Below are positions 1-8,447 of a DNA stretch of 64,000 nt, one piece after another; position 1 is the stretch's first letter; every line of letters starts with the position of its first letter. Below the pieces are notes generated by a model. That model saw nothing but the letters and a program-made list of their open reading frames with translations. It had not been told where the DNA came from and did not search any database. Made by a program: the position numbers and the translations under genes. The DNA comes from CAYTGM01 sp964437365 (GTDB lineage Bacteria; Sumerlaeota; Sumerlaeia; SLMS01), in NCBI GenBank assembly GCA_964437365.1, contig CAYTGM010000001.1, positions 1-64,000 on the forward strand, read 5' to 3'.

Positions 1-58
1 TCAACGGGTGCACTCTTCTCTCTCAAATGTCATCCACAACTTTAGGGCATATCTCAGG

Positions 59-144
59 GTTGTGGTGCCCTGGGTGTTTAACCCACAGTAGCCTTCGCGT
101 TGCTCGGCAACTGTGGGCTATGACCTCTAACCGCCGCCGCGGTA
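59..144 (+). repeat. Intergenic palindromic repeat, copy 1
   Basis: About 86 bp nearly identical to 611-697. It begins with an imperfect palindrome around the TTTAA centre near position 77 and ends in a hairpin core of the form ACCGC-N4-GCGGT (131-143). The same core recurs inverted at 476-501 and twice at the right end of the window. Confidence 0.85.
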
Positions 145-220
145 AGGCGTTGTTTTTGGAAAGACGATGTGAAGTCTCCCCTTAAAGTCAGATACAGGAT
201 GTTACCACGTACCTCAGCCT

Positions 221-404
221 CCGAGCGAAGCGAGACTTTAGCCGAGCCTGATACTTTAGTGCCAGGTGATTCCGCGAAGAATTACCTACAACTGTCTTAA
301 CAGTTTCCCTGATTCGAAACCGTTAAAACGGTTGGCAGGTCCTTTTTTGATCATTTCCGCAGGTTAAAACCCGCGTCTCAGCTGAAGCCTCGATTTGCTC
401 ACGG
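221..404 (+). repeat. Composite intergenic element, copy A
   Basis: Four sub-palindromes in a fixed order: a GCGAG..TTTAGCCGAGCC segment, the palindrome CCTGATACTTTAGTGCCAGG (247-266), AACCGTTAAAACGGTT (318-333), and CCGCAGGTTAAAACCCGCG followed by a CTCAGCTGAAGCCTCG tail (358-392). The same order and similar spacing occur at 44373-44551, so the whole 180-bp arrangement behaves as one repeat rather than as independent hairpins. Confidence 0.7.
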
Positions 405-475
405 TCCGAGATTCTGAAAACCGTCATTTGTGAAATTCCTCGAGGAATCCCTGTCTTCCCTGATAGATCTATCAT

Positions 476-501
476 TACCGCGGTAGCGGTTGGAGGCCAT
501 A
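476..501 (-). repeat. Inverted copy of the ACCGC/GCGGT hairpin core
   Basis: Reads TACCGCGGTAGCGGTT followed by GGAGGCCATA. It is the reverse complement of the end of the 59-144 and 611-697 units, with a few substitutions, and has the same orientation as the two right-end copies at 63708-63733 and 63926-63951. Confidence 0.75.
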
Positions 502-610
502 GTCCATGGTTGGCCCGAACAGGGCCTACTATGGGTAGGGTAGAATGTATATAAGAAGCCTGGGAGGGGTTCCACATGTTCTGTTTGGGTTTTGTCCAAC
601 CCCTGCCGGG

Positions 611-697
611 GTTGTGCTGTCCTGGGTGTTTAACCCACAGTAGCCTTCGCGTTGCTCGGCAACTGTGGGCTATGACCTCTAACCGCTCCCGCGGTAG
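611..697 (+). repeat. Intergenic palindromic repeat, copy 2
   Basis: Second direct copy of the unit at 59-144. The middle section of about 60 bp matches copy 1 base for base, with differences at the edges and in the four-base loop of the terminal hairpin (TCCC here, CGCC in copy 1). A loop change with a preserved stem suggests the hairpin is under selection, though two copies are thin evidence. Confidence 0.85.
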
Positions 698-1028
698 GGT
701 GTATCAAGACCTGGTCTTAAGATGACTCTCTCTATATATTTCCCCGCCCTCTGTTTCGTTGTCCCCGAAAGTACCCGGGGAACGGCTGACAAGGACAACG
801 GCAACGTTGAACGACAACAATGCAGTGCCAGGAAGGGGCAGGACAGGGTAGAAGGTAGATTGTCCTCGGCATTTCCTCCTTACATCTCTTCGATCACGCA
901 TTAGCGGTATTTCAGTCCTCATTCCCTCTACCTCCAAAGTTTTGATTCACACTCCCTTGAATATCTGTTCTTCTCAGGTGTAAGATCACTGAGAAACAAA
1001 ATTATCTTCCTTTTCGGGGACCAGAATC

Positions 1029-2027
1029 ATGCTGTTCTTCTTCATTGTTCGCCAACAAACTGCCGCCATCGTGGAAAATCTTGGGCGATTTACCCGCATT
1101 TGCGAGCCTGGACTCCACTTTAAACTTCCCTGGGAGAAAGTTGCCGGTCGTGTTTCCCTTAGAATTATGGAGCTGCAAGTCTCCGTTGAAACGAAAACAC
1201 AGGACGACGTCTTTGTTCGACTACTCATCGCCGTACAGTACTTCGTGATGCCTGATCGTGTTAAAGAAGCGTTCTATCGACTCTCGAATCCTGTGATGCA
1301 GATTGAATCCTACGTTTTCGATGAGGTGCGCTCAGCCGTTCCTTCCATGAAGCTGGATGAAGTCTTCCAGGAAAAGGACACGATCGCCAATGCCGTGAAG
1401 TCAGGTCTGGAAGAAACAATGACTCAATACGGTTACGGTATCGTTAGAGCTCTGGTGAATGACATCGATCCTGATCCTAAAGTCAAAAACGCCATGAATG
1501 AGATTAACGCAGCGCAGCGTCTTCGAAAAGCAGCTGAAGAACGAGGCGAAGCTGAGCGTATCCTGAAAGTGAAGCAGGCTCAGGGTGAAGCTGAGTCAAA
1601 AATTCTGCAGGGCGAAGGGATCGCCGGTCAACGTCGAGCCATCGTCGATGGTCTTCGCGAATCAGTAGAAGAGTTCCAGAAAGGTGTTCCGGGTGCCACG
1701 AGCAACGATGTGATGCAGCTGGTTCTCATGACTCAATATTTCGATACGCTGAAGGATATTGGAGTGGCAAGCCGAGCGACAACCATCTTGATGCCTCATA
1801 CTCCAGGGGCCTTGAGCGACATCAGCGATCAGGTGCGTCAGTCCATTATGACCGCAAACGTGGCTTCTGATGAACATCGAAAAGCCAGCGAGAAGGCAGA
1901 AGAGGAAGATGACGACGACAGCGCTCCTATTGATACAGACCCGGCTTCTCAATTCAAACCAGACCTTCCAAAGCCCAAGACGCCCAACCTGAATATTCCT
2001 CCCATTGATGATCCAAGAAATAAATAA
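1029..2027 (+). CDS. SPFH/Band 7 (stomatin/prohibitin-like) membrane-associated protein
   Basis: 332 residues. The N-terminus is a short hydrophobic patch (MLFFFIV) running straight into an SPFH domain (roughly residues 5-190), with the family signature of RQQTAAIVENLGRF then PGLHFKLPW. Residues ~155-215 are a charged Ala/Glu/Lys/Arg helix with repeated EAE/GEAES patterns typical of the SPFH coiled coil. The C-terminal 50 residues are acidic and then proline-rich, and look disordered. SPFH proteins oligomerise on membranes and scaffold microdomains or proteases; no partner such as NfeD or FtsH is adjacent. The ATG is supported by GGGGA at 1016-1020. It is followed, after a hairpin, by the ABC exporter gene. 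Family assignment is firm; the specific role is unknown. Confidence 0.88.
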   Translation: MLFFFIVRQQTAAIVENLGRFTRICEPGLHFKLPWEKVAGRVSLRIMELQVSVETKTQDDVFVRLLIAVQYFVMPDRVKEAFYRLSNPVMQIESYVFDEVRSAVPSMKLDEVFQEKDTIANAVKSGLEETMTQYGYGIVRALVNDIDPDPKVKNAMNEINAAQRLRKAAEERGEAERILKVKQAQGEAESKILQGEGIAGQRRAIVDGLRESVEEFQKGVPGATSNDVMQLVLMTQYFDTLKDIGVASRATTILMPHTPGALSDISDQVRQSIMTANVASDEHRKASEKAEEEDDDDSAPIDTDPASQFKPDLPKPKTPNLNIPPIDDPRNK

Positions 2028-2059
2028 TCTTAACTTTCATAAACCCTCTTAATCGGTTT

Positions 2060-2095
2060 GAGGCGGTCGAGTTCGTATGATCCTTGACCGCCTTC
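2060..2095 (+). terminator. Weak hairpin, possible terminator after the SPFH gene
   Basis: Arms AGGCGGTC (2061-2068) and GACCGCCTT (2086-2094) pair around a ~17-base loop. No long T-run follows, so termination would be weak; it could instead be a processing or attenuation structure. Confidence 0.35.
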
Positions 2096-2179
2096 CTCAT
2101 GACCGGCTTTCATAAGCGCGATAAATGACTGAACCCCATCGACTCCCAGTTTCGTTCATTCGGACTGGGCGTTATCTTG

Positions 2180-4171
2180 ATGAGAATAAGATCGCCTGTG
2201 ACCGAAGCCGAATCACCTTTTAACCCGAAAGACAAAAAACGAAACAAGAGGCGTCGCCGCTTTCAGTGGGATGATTTTCAGGTTGTTAAGCGGGTGCTGA
2301 CCTATGCTCAGCCCTATCGCACGAAGATCATTATTGCTCTAACGATTGGTGTTTTCGCGGGCTTCCTCGCCGCCGGCAATATTCTCGCCGTTATTCCTGT
2401 CCTTCAGGTTATTCTTGAAGGTGAAAAGGATAAGGAAGAGGTTCAGGAGATCCTGCTTGATATTGATGAGCAATGGGAAAAGTGGGAGAATGGTGAAACC
2501 TTTGTTGATCGCTTTGACGGGTATGTGAATGCCCGTAAGTATCAGATACGATACAAATGGAACGAGTGGATTCTAGACTCGAAAGAAAAAGCGATCTATA
2601 TGATGGCTCTCCTTCTGGTGGGCATCACTGTGTTGAAAAGCCTCCTGGATTTTCTTTCTAAATATATTCTCCAGAAATACTTCTTTCTCGCGATCATGAA
2701 CTTGAGGGTTCATTTGTATAATAAATGTCTGGATATGAACCTTCCAGATTTCGCCGCATTTTCGAGCGGTGATTTGATCGCCCGTATGAACAACGACCTG
2801 CGAGCTGTTCGTCTGGTCTATACGAATATGATCAGTAATGTGATCCTGCAGCCTTTCAGTATTTTCTTCATTTTCATCGCAATGCTTTTTCTGAACTGGC
2901 AGCTGACGCTGATAGCGATCGTTGGTGTTCCGACCCTGATTCTGCCGGTCAGTTATCTGGGCAAGAAGCTGCGTCACATGGGCAAAAAGGACGAGGAAGA
3001 AGACGCTAAGATTCTCAGCTATACGCAGGAAGTCATCCAGGGTCTGATGATTGTTAAGGCATTTACCGCTGAGAAGAGGGAGTTGCGCAGGTTTAAGAAG
3101 CTCAGTCGTCAATTCGCCAAACGACAGATTCGCCGTGAAAAATACCGACTTTACAGTGAACCTTTTGTTGAGGTTTTCGCCTCGGTTGCCATGGCAATTG
3201 TTCTTTGTCTTGGCGCCTACCTGATCCTGAAGAGCGACAATGCGAACATGGAACCAGCAGAGTTTATGGCTTATCTCCTGTTCCTGACGCGATTCTATCC
3301 GCCTATCAAACGACTCTCAAATACGTTTATTAAGCTTCAGAAGTCGCTGGCGAGTGCTGAGCGTATATTTGAAGTGATAGACAAAGACCTGGAGATTAAA
3401 GAGAAACCTGATGCTGAGGTTCTCCCGAAGTTTTCGGAGAAGATCGAACTCCAGAACGTGGACTTCGCCTATACCAAGGACACACCTTTTGTTCTCAAAA
3501 ACTTCAGTCTGGAAATCCGCAAGGGACAGAGGATTGCTCTCGTGGGAAGAACCGGTGCGGGAAAGTCTACCATCGCCAGGTTACTCCCGCGTTTCTATGA
3601 TATACAGCAGGGTAAAGTCCTTATAGACGGGCATGATGTTCGAGACGTCACTCTGGATTCGCTGCGAAGTCAGATAGCCGTTGTTTCTCAAGAGACAATT
3701 CTGTTTAATTCATCGGTTGCGGAAAACATTCGCTATGGGCAGCCCGATGCATCAGATGAAGAAGTGCAGGAAGCCGCAAAAGCCGCTTATGCCGATGAAT
3801 TCATCCAGGAGCTTCCCCGCGGTTATGATACGATCGTGGGTGAGCGCGGCGGAAGGCTTTCCGGGGGGCAGCGCCAGAGGTTGACAATTGCGCGCGCTCT
3901 CCTGGCGAATTCTCCCATCCTTATTCTGGATGAAGCAACCAGCGCCCTCGATAATGAGTCGGAGAGAATCGTTCAGTCGGCCATTGAGAAGCTCATGGAA
4001 AATCGCACGGTGCTTGTTATCGCACACCGCCTTTCCACGGTGCGCGCTGCCGACGAGATCCTGGTGATGGAAGAAGGCGCGGTGATAGAGCGCGGAGGCC
4101 ACGAAGAGCTGCTTGCAAAGCGGGGTAAGTACTACGATTTCCTTCAGGCAGAAGAGCTTCTGGACTCTTGA
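2180..4171 (+). CDS. MsbA-type ABC exporter (permease fused to ATPase)
   Basis: About 663 residues: a basic N-terminal tail (KKRNKRRRR near residue 25), six predicted transmembrane helices up to ~residue 360, and a C-terminal ABC ATPase. Walker A GRTGAGKST lies near residue 457, the LSGGQ signature near 561, Walker B ILILDEATSALD near 582, and the H-loop histidine in AHRLS near 615. This half-transporter layout acts as a homodimer exporting lipids, peptides or drugs. The next gene, lpxD, makes lipid A, so lipid A/LPS flipping is the likely role (inference from context). The frame is open from a TTG at 2177 directly before the ATG; I chose the ATG. An unusual ~60-residue hydrophilic insert between helices 1 and 2 (KDKEEVQEILLDIDEQWEKW) is not typical of MsbA. 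Confidence 0.85.
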   Translation: MRIRSPVTEAESPFNPKDKKRNKRRRRFQWDDFQVVKRVLTYAQPYRTKIIIALTIGVFAGFLAAGNILAVIPVLQVILEGEKDKEEVQEILLDIDEQWEKWENGETFVDRFDGYVNARKYQIRYKWNEWILDSKEKAIYMMALLLVGITVLKSLLDFLSKYILQKYFFLAIMNLRVHLYNKCLDMNLPDFAAFSSGDLIARMNNDLRAVRLVYTNMISNVILQPFSIFFIFIAMLFLNWQLTLIAIVGVPTLILPVSYLGKKLRHMGKKDEEEDAKILSYTQEVIQGLMIVKAFTAEKRELRRFKKLSRQFAKRQIRREKYRLYSEPFVEVFASVAMAIVLCLGAYLILKSDNANMEPAEFMAYLLFLTRFYPPIKRLSNTFIKLQKSLASAERIFEVIDKDLEIKEKPDAEVLPKFSEKIELQNVDFAYTKDTPFVLKNFSLEIRKGQRIALVGRTGAGKSTIARLLPRFYDIQQGKVLIDGHDVRDVTLDSLRSQIAVVSQETILFNSSVAENIRYGQPDASDEEVQEAAKAAYADEFIQELPRGYDTIVGERGGRLSGGQRQRLTIARALLANSPILILDEATSALDNESERIVQSAIEKLMENRTVLVIAHRLSTVRAADEILVMEEGAVIERGGHEELLAKRGKYYDFLQAEELLDS

Positions 4172-4188
4172 TCAGCAGGAGAAAGAAA

Positions 4189-4239
4189 AGAACACTCTTG
4201 CCACACGAGGGGGCTCACTGAGAGTGAGTCTTGTGTTCT
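4189..4239 (+). promoter_or_regulatory. Nested hairpin between the ABC exporter gene and lpxD
   Basis: Outer arms AGAACAC (4189-4195) and GTGTTCT (4233-4239) enclose an inner stem GCTCACT/AGTGAGT with a three-base loop. No T-run follows. It lies 46 bases before the lpxD start, so it may stabilise an RNA end or regulate lpxD translation; function not shown. Confidence 0.4.
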
Positions 4240-4285
4240 GAATGAACATGAAAGCAAACCATCGATTGGAAGTTTACGAAACTCA

Positions 4286-5308
4286 GTGTCTACTCACCCG
4301 ATAACGATCAAAGAAATCTGCGAGCTCATCAATGCTTCTGTCCCAAATGAAGTAGCGGACAAAGTGATCACAGGAATGGGCAGCCTTGAGAACGCGACTG
4401 AGGACGAGATTACTTTCGTTCAGCAGTCTTATCGTTCACAAATGGCAGAAGCCTCGAAAGCGGGAGCGGTCATCGTTTCGAAGGGGAGTAAAGCGTCTCA
4501 CCCTGTGCTCATCGAAGTGGATGATGTGTTGTCGTCGGTCTTGAAGCTCATGGCTCACTTTTATCCTGAGCCGGAACGCACCTCTTTCCAGCACCCTTCT
4601 GCAGTGATAGCTGATGGCGTCAAGGTTGGGAAAGAGACATACATTGGTGCGGCCGTTGTGATCGAAAAAGGTTCGGTCATTGGCGATCGCGTCCGCATCG
4701 AATCTGGTACGTTTATCGGCGAGGACTGCGTCGTGGGTGATGGCAGCTGGCTCTCTCCGGGTGTGAAAGTTCTGGATCGCTCAGAGCTCGGGCAGCGTGT
4801 TCGCATTCATAGTGGCACAGTGCTGGGCGCAGATGGATTCCGTTTCGAGCTTGTGGACGGACGGCTGAAAAAGATCCCTCAGGTTGGAAAAGTTGTTCTC
4901 GAGGACGATGTAGAGATTGGGGCCAACGTCGCAGTTGATCGTGCTTTTCTCGACGAAACGCGAATTGGCGCACGCACGAAGATAGATAATCTTGTCCAGA
5001 TCGCCCACAATGTCGTGATTGGTTCGGACTGCGTGATAGTTTCTCAGGTAGGCATTGCTGGTTCCGTCAAGATAGGCCGTGGAGTGATGATTGGTGGAAA
5101 GACAGGAGTCCGTGATCACTTGAAAATTGGCGATGGTGCGAAGATTGCCGGTTCGTCGATCGTTGCAAGAGATGTGAAGCCCGGCGAAGAGTTAATTGGC
5201 AATCCTGCTGTCGATGCAAAGACATATGCTCGAGTGAATTCATTTTACCGACACTTTAATAAGTACTGGAAGAAGCTTCGTGAGCTTGTCGATGAAGACG
5301 AGAAGTAA
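4286..5308 (+). CDS. lpxD: UDP-3-O-acylglucosamine N-acyltransferase
   Basis: 340 residues, the usual LpxD length. It transfers an N-linked hydroxyacyl chain from acyl-ACP to UDP-3-O-acylglucosamine in lipid A synthesis in the cytoplasm. The N-terminal ~100 residues form the LpxD uridine-binding domain (ENATEDEITFV, AGAVIVSKG). Residues ~105-300 are a left-handed beta-helix of hexapeptide repeats (I/V-G-x-x-x-x), and the catalytic histidine is His241 in IAHNVVIG. The end is a short helical tail (FNKYWKKLREL). The start is GTG, with GGAAG about 13 bases upstream. No other lpx gene is in the window, so lipid A genes are not clustered here; the ABC exporter just upstream is the natural functional partner. 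This gene is the strongest evidence for an LPS outer membrane. Confidence 0.95.
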   Translation: MSTHPITIKEICELINASVPNEVADKVITGMGSLENATEDEITFVQQSYRSQMAEASKAGAVIVSKGSKASHPVLIEVDDVLSSVLKLMAHFYPEPERTSFQHPSAVIADGVKVGKETYIGAAVVIEKGSVIGDRVRIESGTFIGEDCVVGDGSWLSPGVKVLDRSELGQRVRIHSGTVLGADGFRFELVDGRLKKIPQVGKVVLEDDVEIGANVAVDRAFLDETRIGARTKIDNLVQIAHNVVIGSDCVIVSQVGIAGSVKIGRGVMIGGKTGVRDHLKIGDGAKIAGSSIVARDVKPGEELIGNPAVDAKTYARVNSFYRHFNKYWKKLRELVDEDEK

Positions 5309-5570
5309 GTCTGATTCTTGAGCTTTCGCTGAATAAATTGAATTTAGAGTGAAGGATTGGGTGTTGTTGTGGGAAATCGTTGACAACCGCGGTGCCACTA
5401 CAAAAGGCTTTGCGGCGTTTTCCCCCTAATTCCGGAATTTCTGGAACCGCATGAATTTTTTATTTCCTCGATTTGTACATCATCAAATTTCTATTAGTGG
5501 CAAGAGTTCCTCAAGCCGAGCGGTTCCTTCAAACTTAGTCATCCAGAATTTTTTGTATAGTCTGGTCACT

Positions 5571-5576
5571 TATAAT
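5571..5576 (+). promoter_or_regulatory. Possible -10 box for ppdK
   Basis: A perfect TATAAT 24 bases before the ppdK ATG. I cannot find a good -35 hexamer at 16-18 bases, so the promoter call is tentative. Confidence 0.35.
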
Positions 5577-5599
5577 CTCTCAACAAACAGGAGAATCCG

Positions 5600-8347
5600 A
5601 TGAGTCCTAAGAAGTATGTTTATTACTTCGGAGACGGCAAAGCTGACGGCACAGGCAAAATGCGTGAGCTGCTTGGTGGAAAGGGTGCCAACCTCGCCGA
5701 AATGAGCTGCCTTGGCATTCCAGTCCCTGCCGGCTTCACAATCACCACGGAGGTTTGCGTTCATTACTACGATAATAAACGCAAGTATCCTACAGACCTG
5801 ATGAATCAGGTCGAAAAGAACATCAAAAAAGTCGAAAAGGCGATGAAGAGCAAGTTCGGGGATCCAAAGAACCCTCTGCTGCTTTCTGTACGTTCTGGCG
5901 CGCGCAGCTCGATGCCGGGCATGATGGACACGGTTCTCAACATCGGCCTCACAGAAAAAACAATTCCTGGGCTGATCGAAAGGTCTAACGAGCGTTTTGT
6001 TTATGATGCTTATCGTCGTTTGATCACCATGTACGCTGACGTTGTGATGGAAAAAGCCAAAGGCATTGAGCCTAAAGATGGCGAAGGCATCCGCGTTAAA
6101 CTTGAGCATATTCTTGAAGAGAAGAAAGCCAAAGTCGGTGCAAAAGAAGATACCGATCTCAGCGCAGAAGACCTCAAAGAACTTGCAACAGCTTTCAAGA
6201 AAAAGGTTAAGGAAGTTCTTAAAAAGCCATTCCCTGACGATGCAATGGCTCAGCTTAAGGGTGGTATAGAAGCGGTCTTCCTGTCATGGAACGGAAAGCG
6301 CGCTAAGGATTATCGCCGCATTGAGAAGATTCCCGAAGAATGGGGAACAGCTGTTAACGTTCAGGCGATGGTTTTCGGTAACCTTGGAGAGACTTCTTCA
6401 ACGGGTGTTGCCTTCACCAGAAACCCTGCCACCGGTGAAAATGAATTCTACGGTGAGTATCTTGTGAATGCTCAGGGTGAAGACGTCGTTGCTGGTACAA
6501 GAACGCCTTCTCCAATTCTCAAGAAGCGTGAAGCGAAGGGCGACCTTTCAAAGTCTCTCGAGCGCATGGATAATAAGTCCTTCAAAGAGCTTAACGCCAT
6601 TCGCCTGAAGCTCGAGAAGCATTTCAAAGATATGCTCGATATCGAGTTCACCATCCAGGAAGGCAAACTCTGGATGCTTCAGTGCCGTGTTGGTAAGAGA
6701 AACGGTATATCAGCCGTCCGCATGGCTGTTGAGATGCTGAAAGAAAAGCTGATCGACGAAAAGACAGCTTTGATGCGTGTCAAGCCCATGCAGCTTAACG
6801 AGCTTCTTCTTCCCTCTGTAAACCCTTCAGCGGAATTGAAAGCCACAGCGATTGCAAAAGGTCTTCCTGCAGGCCCTGGTGGCGCGACAGGACAGATTGT
6901 CTTTACAGCAGATGCTGCTGAAGTCTGGGCAGAAAAAGGAAAAAAAGTTATCCTCGTTCGTGCTGAAACTTCTCCTGAAGACGTTGCTGGTATGCACGCT
7001 GCCGAGGCGATCCTCACCGCAAAGGGTGGTATGACAAGTCACGCTGCTCTTGTTGCTCGCGGATGGGGTAAATGCTGTATCGTTGGTTGTGGTGAGCTCA
7101 AGATCGACACAGCTAACCGCAAGATGACTGTTGGCGGAAAGACATACAAAGAAGGCGATTTCATCACGCTTAACGGAACTAAGGGTACTGTCTATTCAGG
7201 ACACCTCCAGCTTGATTCGCCTAACCCTGAAAAGAACAAGTACTACAAGTCCATCATGCAGCTTGCTAACAAGTATCGTCAGATTAATGTTCGCACGAAC
7301 GCTGACTCGGGCAAGGATTCCGCCTATGCGAGAGTCCTCGGTGCTGAAGGTATCGGCCTTTGTCGTACTGAGCACATGTTCTTTGATGCCAAGCGAATTA
7401 AAGCTGTCCGTCAGATGATCGTGGCCAAGAACCACGATGATCGCTACAAGGCGATTATGAAGCTTCTTCCTTATCAGAGAAAAGACTTCCTGGAAATCTT
7501 CAAAGCAATGAAGGGGCTTCCTGTAACGATCCGTCTGCTGGATCCTCCACTGCACGAGTTCACTCCTGGCGAGCCAGGGCAGATCGAAGAGCTTGCACAC
7601 GAGCTCAAGATCACAGCTCACGAGCTTCAGGAACGCATCCACGACCTCCACGAGCTCAACCCGATGCTTGGTCACCGCGGATGTCGTCTGGGGATTACTT
7701 ATCCTGAAATCACTGAAATGCAGTCACGCGCGATCTTCGAAGCCGCCGCTGAATGCGTGAAGAAGAAGATCAAGGTGGCACCTGAAGTGATGATTCCTCT
7801 TGTTGGTCAGGCGACAGAGCTTGCGAACCAGGCAGCTGTTGTTCACGAAGTTGCCAAGGCTGTCATGAAGGAAAAGAAAGTGAAGTTCAACTATCAGGTT
7901 GGTACAATGATCGAGCTTCCTCGCGCTGCTCTGACAGCTGATCAGATCGCTGAGCATGGTGAGTTCTTCAGCTTTGGAACAAATGATCTCACGCAGACCA
8001 CCTTTGGTTTCTCACGCGATGACATCGGAACTTTCCTCCCTGACTATCTGGACAAGAAAATTCTTCCAGAAGATCCTTTCCAGAGTATCGACCAGTCTGG
8101 TGTTGGTGAGCTCGTTCGTATCGGTATCGAGAAAGGCCGTAAGACTCGCCCCAACCTCAAGGTTGGTATATGCGGAGAACACGGTGGCGATCCTGACTCA
8201 GTTGCATTCTGCCACGCGGTGGGCATGGACTATGTCAGCTGCTCACCTTTCCGAGTACCAATCGCTCTTTTCGCAGCAGCTCAGGCAGCGATCAATAACC
8301 CACGCAAAGCTGAAAAGAAAGCCTCTGCTAAGCGTAAGAAGAAGTAA
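5600..8347 (+). CDS. ppdK: Pyruvate, phosphate dikinase
   Basis: 915 residues. It interconverts pyruvate, ATP and phosphate with phosphoenolpyruvate, AMP and pyrophosphate in the cytoplasm. The N-terminal nucleotide-binding part contains LLGGKGANLAEM and RSGARSSMPGMMDT. The swivelling phosphohistidine domain has the catalytic His481 in GGMTSHAALVARGWG. The C-terminal PEP/pyruvate barrel contains GLCRTEHMF and the catalytic Cys858 in GICGEHGGDP. All key residues are present and the length is normal. The last ~15 residues are a Lys-rich tail (KAEKKASAKRKKK). AGGAGA at 5589-5594 sets the start. It is monocistronic, with a strong terminator after it. PPDK suggests either pyrophosphate-linked glycolysis or gluconeogenesis from pyruvate; the window does not decide which. 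Confidence 0.97.
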   Translation: MSPKKYVYYFGDGKADGTGKMRELLGGKGANLAEMSCLGIPVPAGFTITTEVCVHYYDNKRKYPTDLMNQVEKNIKKVEKAMKSKFGDPKNPLLLSVRSGARSSMPGMMDTVLNIGLTEKTIPGLIERSNERFVYDAYRRLITMYADVVMEKAKGIEPKDGEGIRVKLEHILEEKKAKVGAKEDTDLSAEDLKELATAFKKKVKEVLKKPFPDDAMAQLKGGIEAVFLSWNGKRAKDYRRIEKIPEEWGTAVNVQAMVFGNLGETSSTGVAFTRNPATGENEFYGEYLVNAQGEDVVAGTRTPSPILKKREAKGDLSKSLERMDNKSFKELNAIRLKLEKHFKDMLDIEFTIQEGKLWMLQCRVGKRNGISAVRMAVEMLKEKLIDEKTALMRVKPMQLNELLLPSVNPSAELKATAIAKGLPAGPGGATGQIVFTADAAEVWAEKGKKVILVRAETSPEDVAGMHAAEAILTAKGGMTSHAALVARGWGKCCIVGCGELKIDTANRKMTVGGKTYKEGDFITLNGTKGTVYSGHLQLDSPNPEKNKYYKSIMQLANKYRQINVRTNADSGKDSAYARVLGAEGIGLCRTEHMFFDAKRIKAVRQMIVAKNHDDRYKAIMKLLPYQRKDFLEIFKAMKGLPVTIRLLDPPLHEFTPGEPGQIEELAHELKITAHELQERIHDLHELNPMLGHRGCRLGITYPEITEMQSRAIFEAAAECVKKKIKVAPEVMIPLVGQATELANQAAVVHEVAKAVMKEKKVKFNYQVGTMIELPRAALTADQIAEHGEFFSFGTNDLTQTTFGFSRDDIGTFLPDYLDKKILPEDPFQSIDQSGVGELVRIGIEKGRKTRPNLKVGICGEHGGDPDSVAFCHAVGMDYVSCSPFRVPIALFAAAQAAINNPRKAEKKASAKRKKK

Positions 8348-8376
8348 CTTCTTCGAGTCAAATTCAATGAAACGTC

Positions 8377-8414
8377 AAGGTCCCCTGTCATCATCTGGCA
8401 GGGGACCTTTTTTG
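8377..8414 (+). terminator. Rho-independent terminator of ppdK
   Basis: Perfect 11-bp arms AAGGTCCCCTG (8377-8387) and CAGGGGACCTT (8399-8409), then a run of T. The gene on the other strand ends at 8448, so the hairpin may also end its transcript, although that side has only a short T-run. Confidence 0.9.
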
Positions 8415-8447
8415 TATCTATACGAAACTGGAACGTGCTTCTTTCAA

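Larger units (their letters stand above)
1..1028. other. Repeat-rich non-coding left end
   Basis: About 1 kb with no credible gene; the open frames here are short, lack signals and overlap palindromes. Positions 1-700 are packed with short inverted repeats, including two direct copies of an ~86-bp unit, an inverted copy of its end, and a composite element also found near 44.4 kb (listed separately). A further perfect hairpin has arms at 597-603 and 608-614. Positions 700-1010 look like ordinary leader DNA before the SPFH gene, and I see no convincing promoter hexamers in it. Confidence 0.75.

Noticed and set aside
2573..3112. 179-codon minus-strand frame opposite the ABC exporter
   Set aside because: Fully antisense to a conserved transporter gene; no supporting features.
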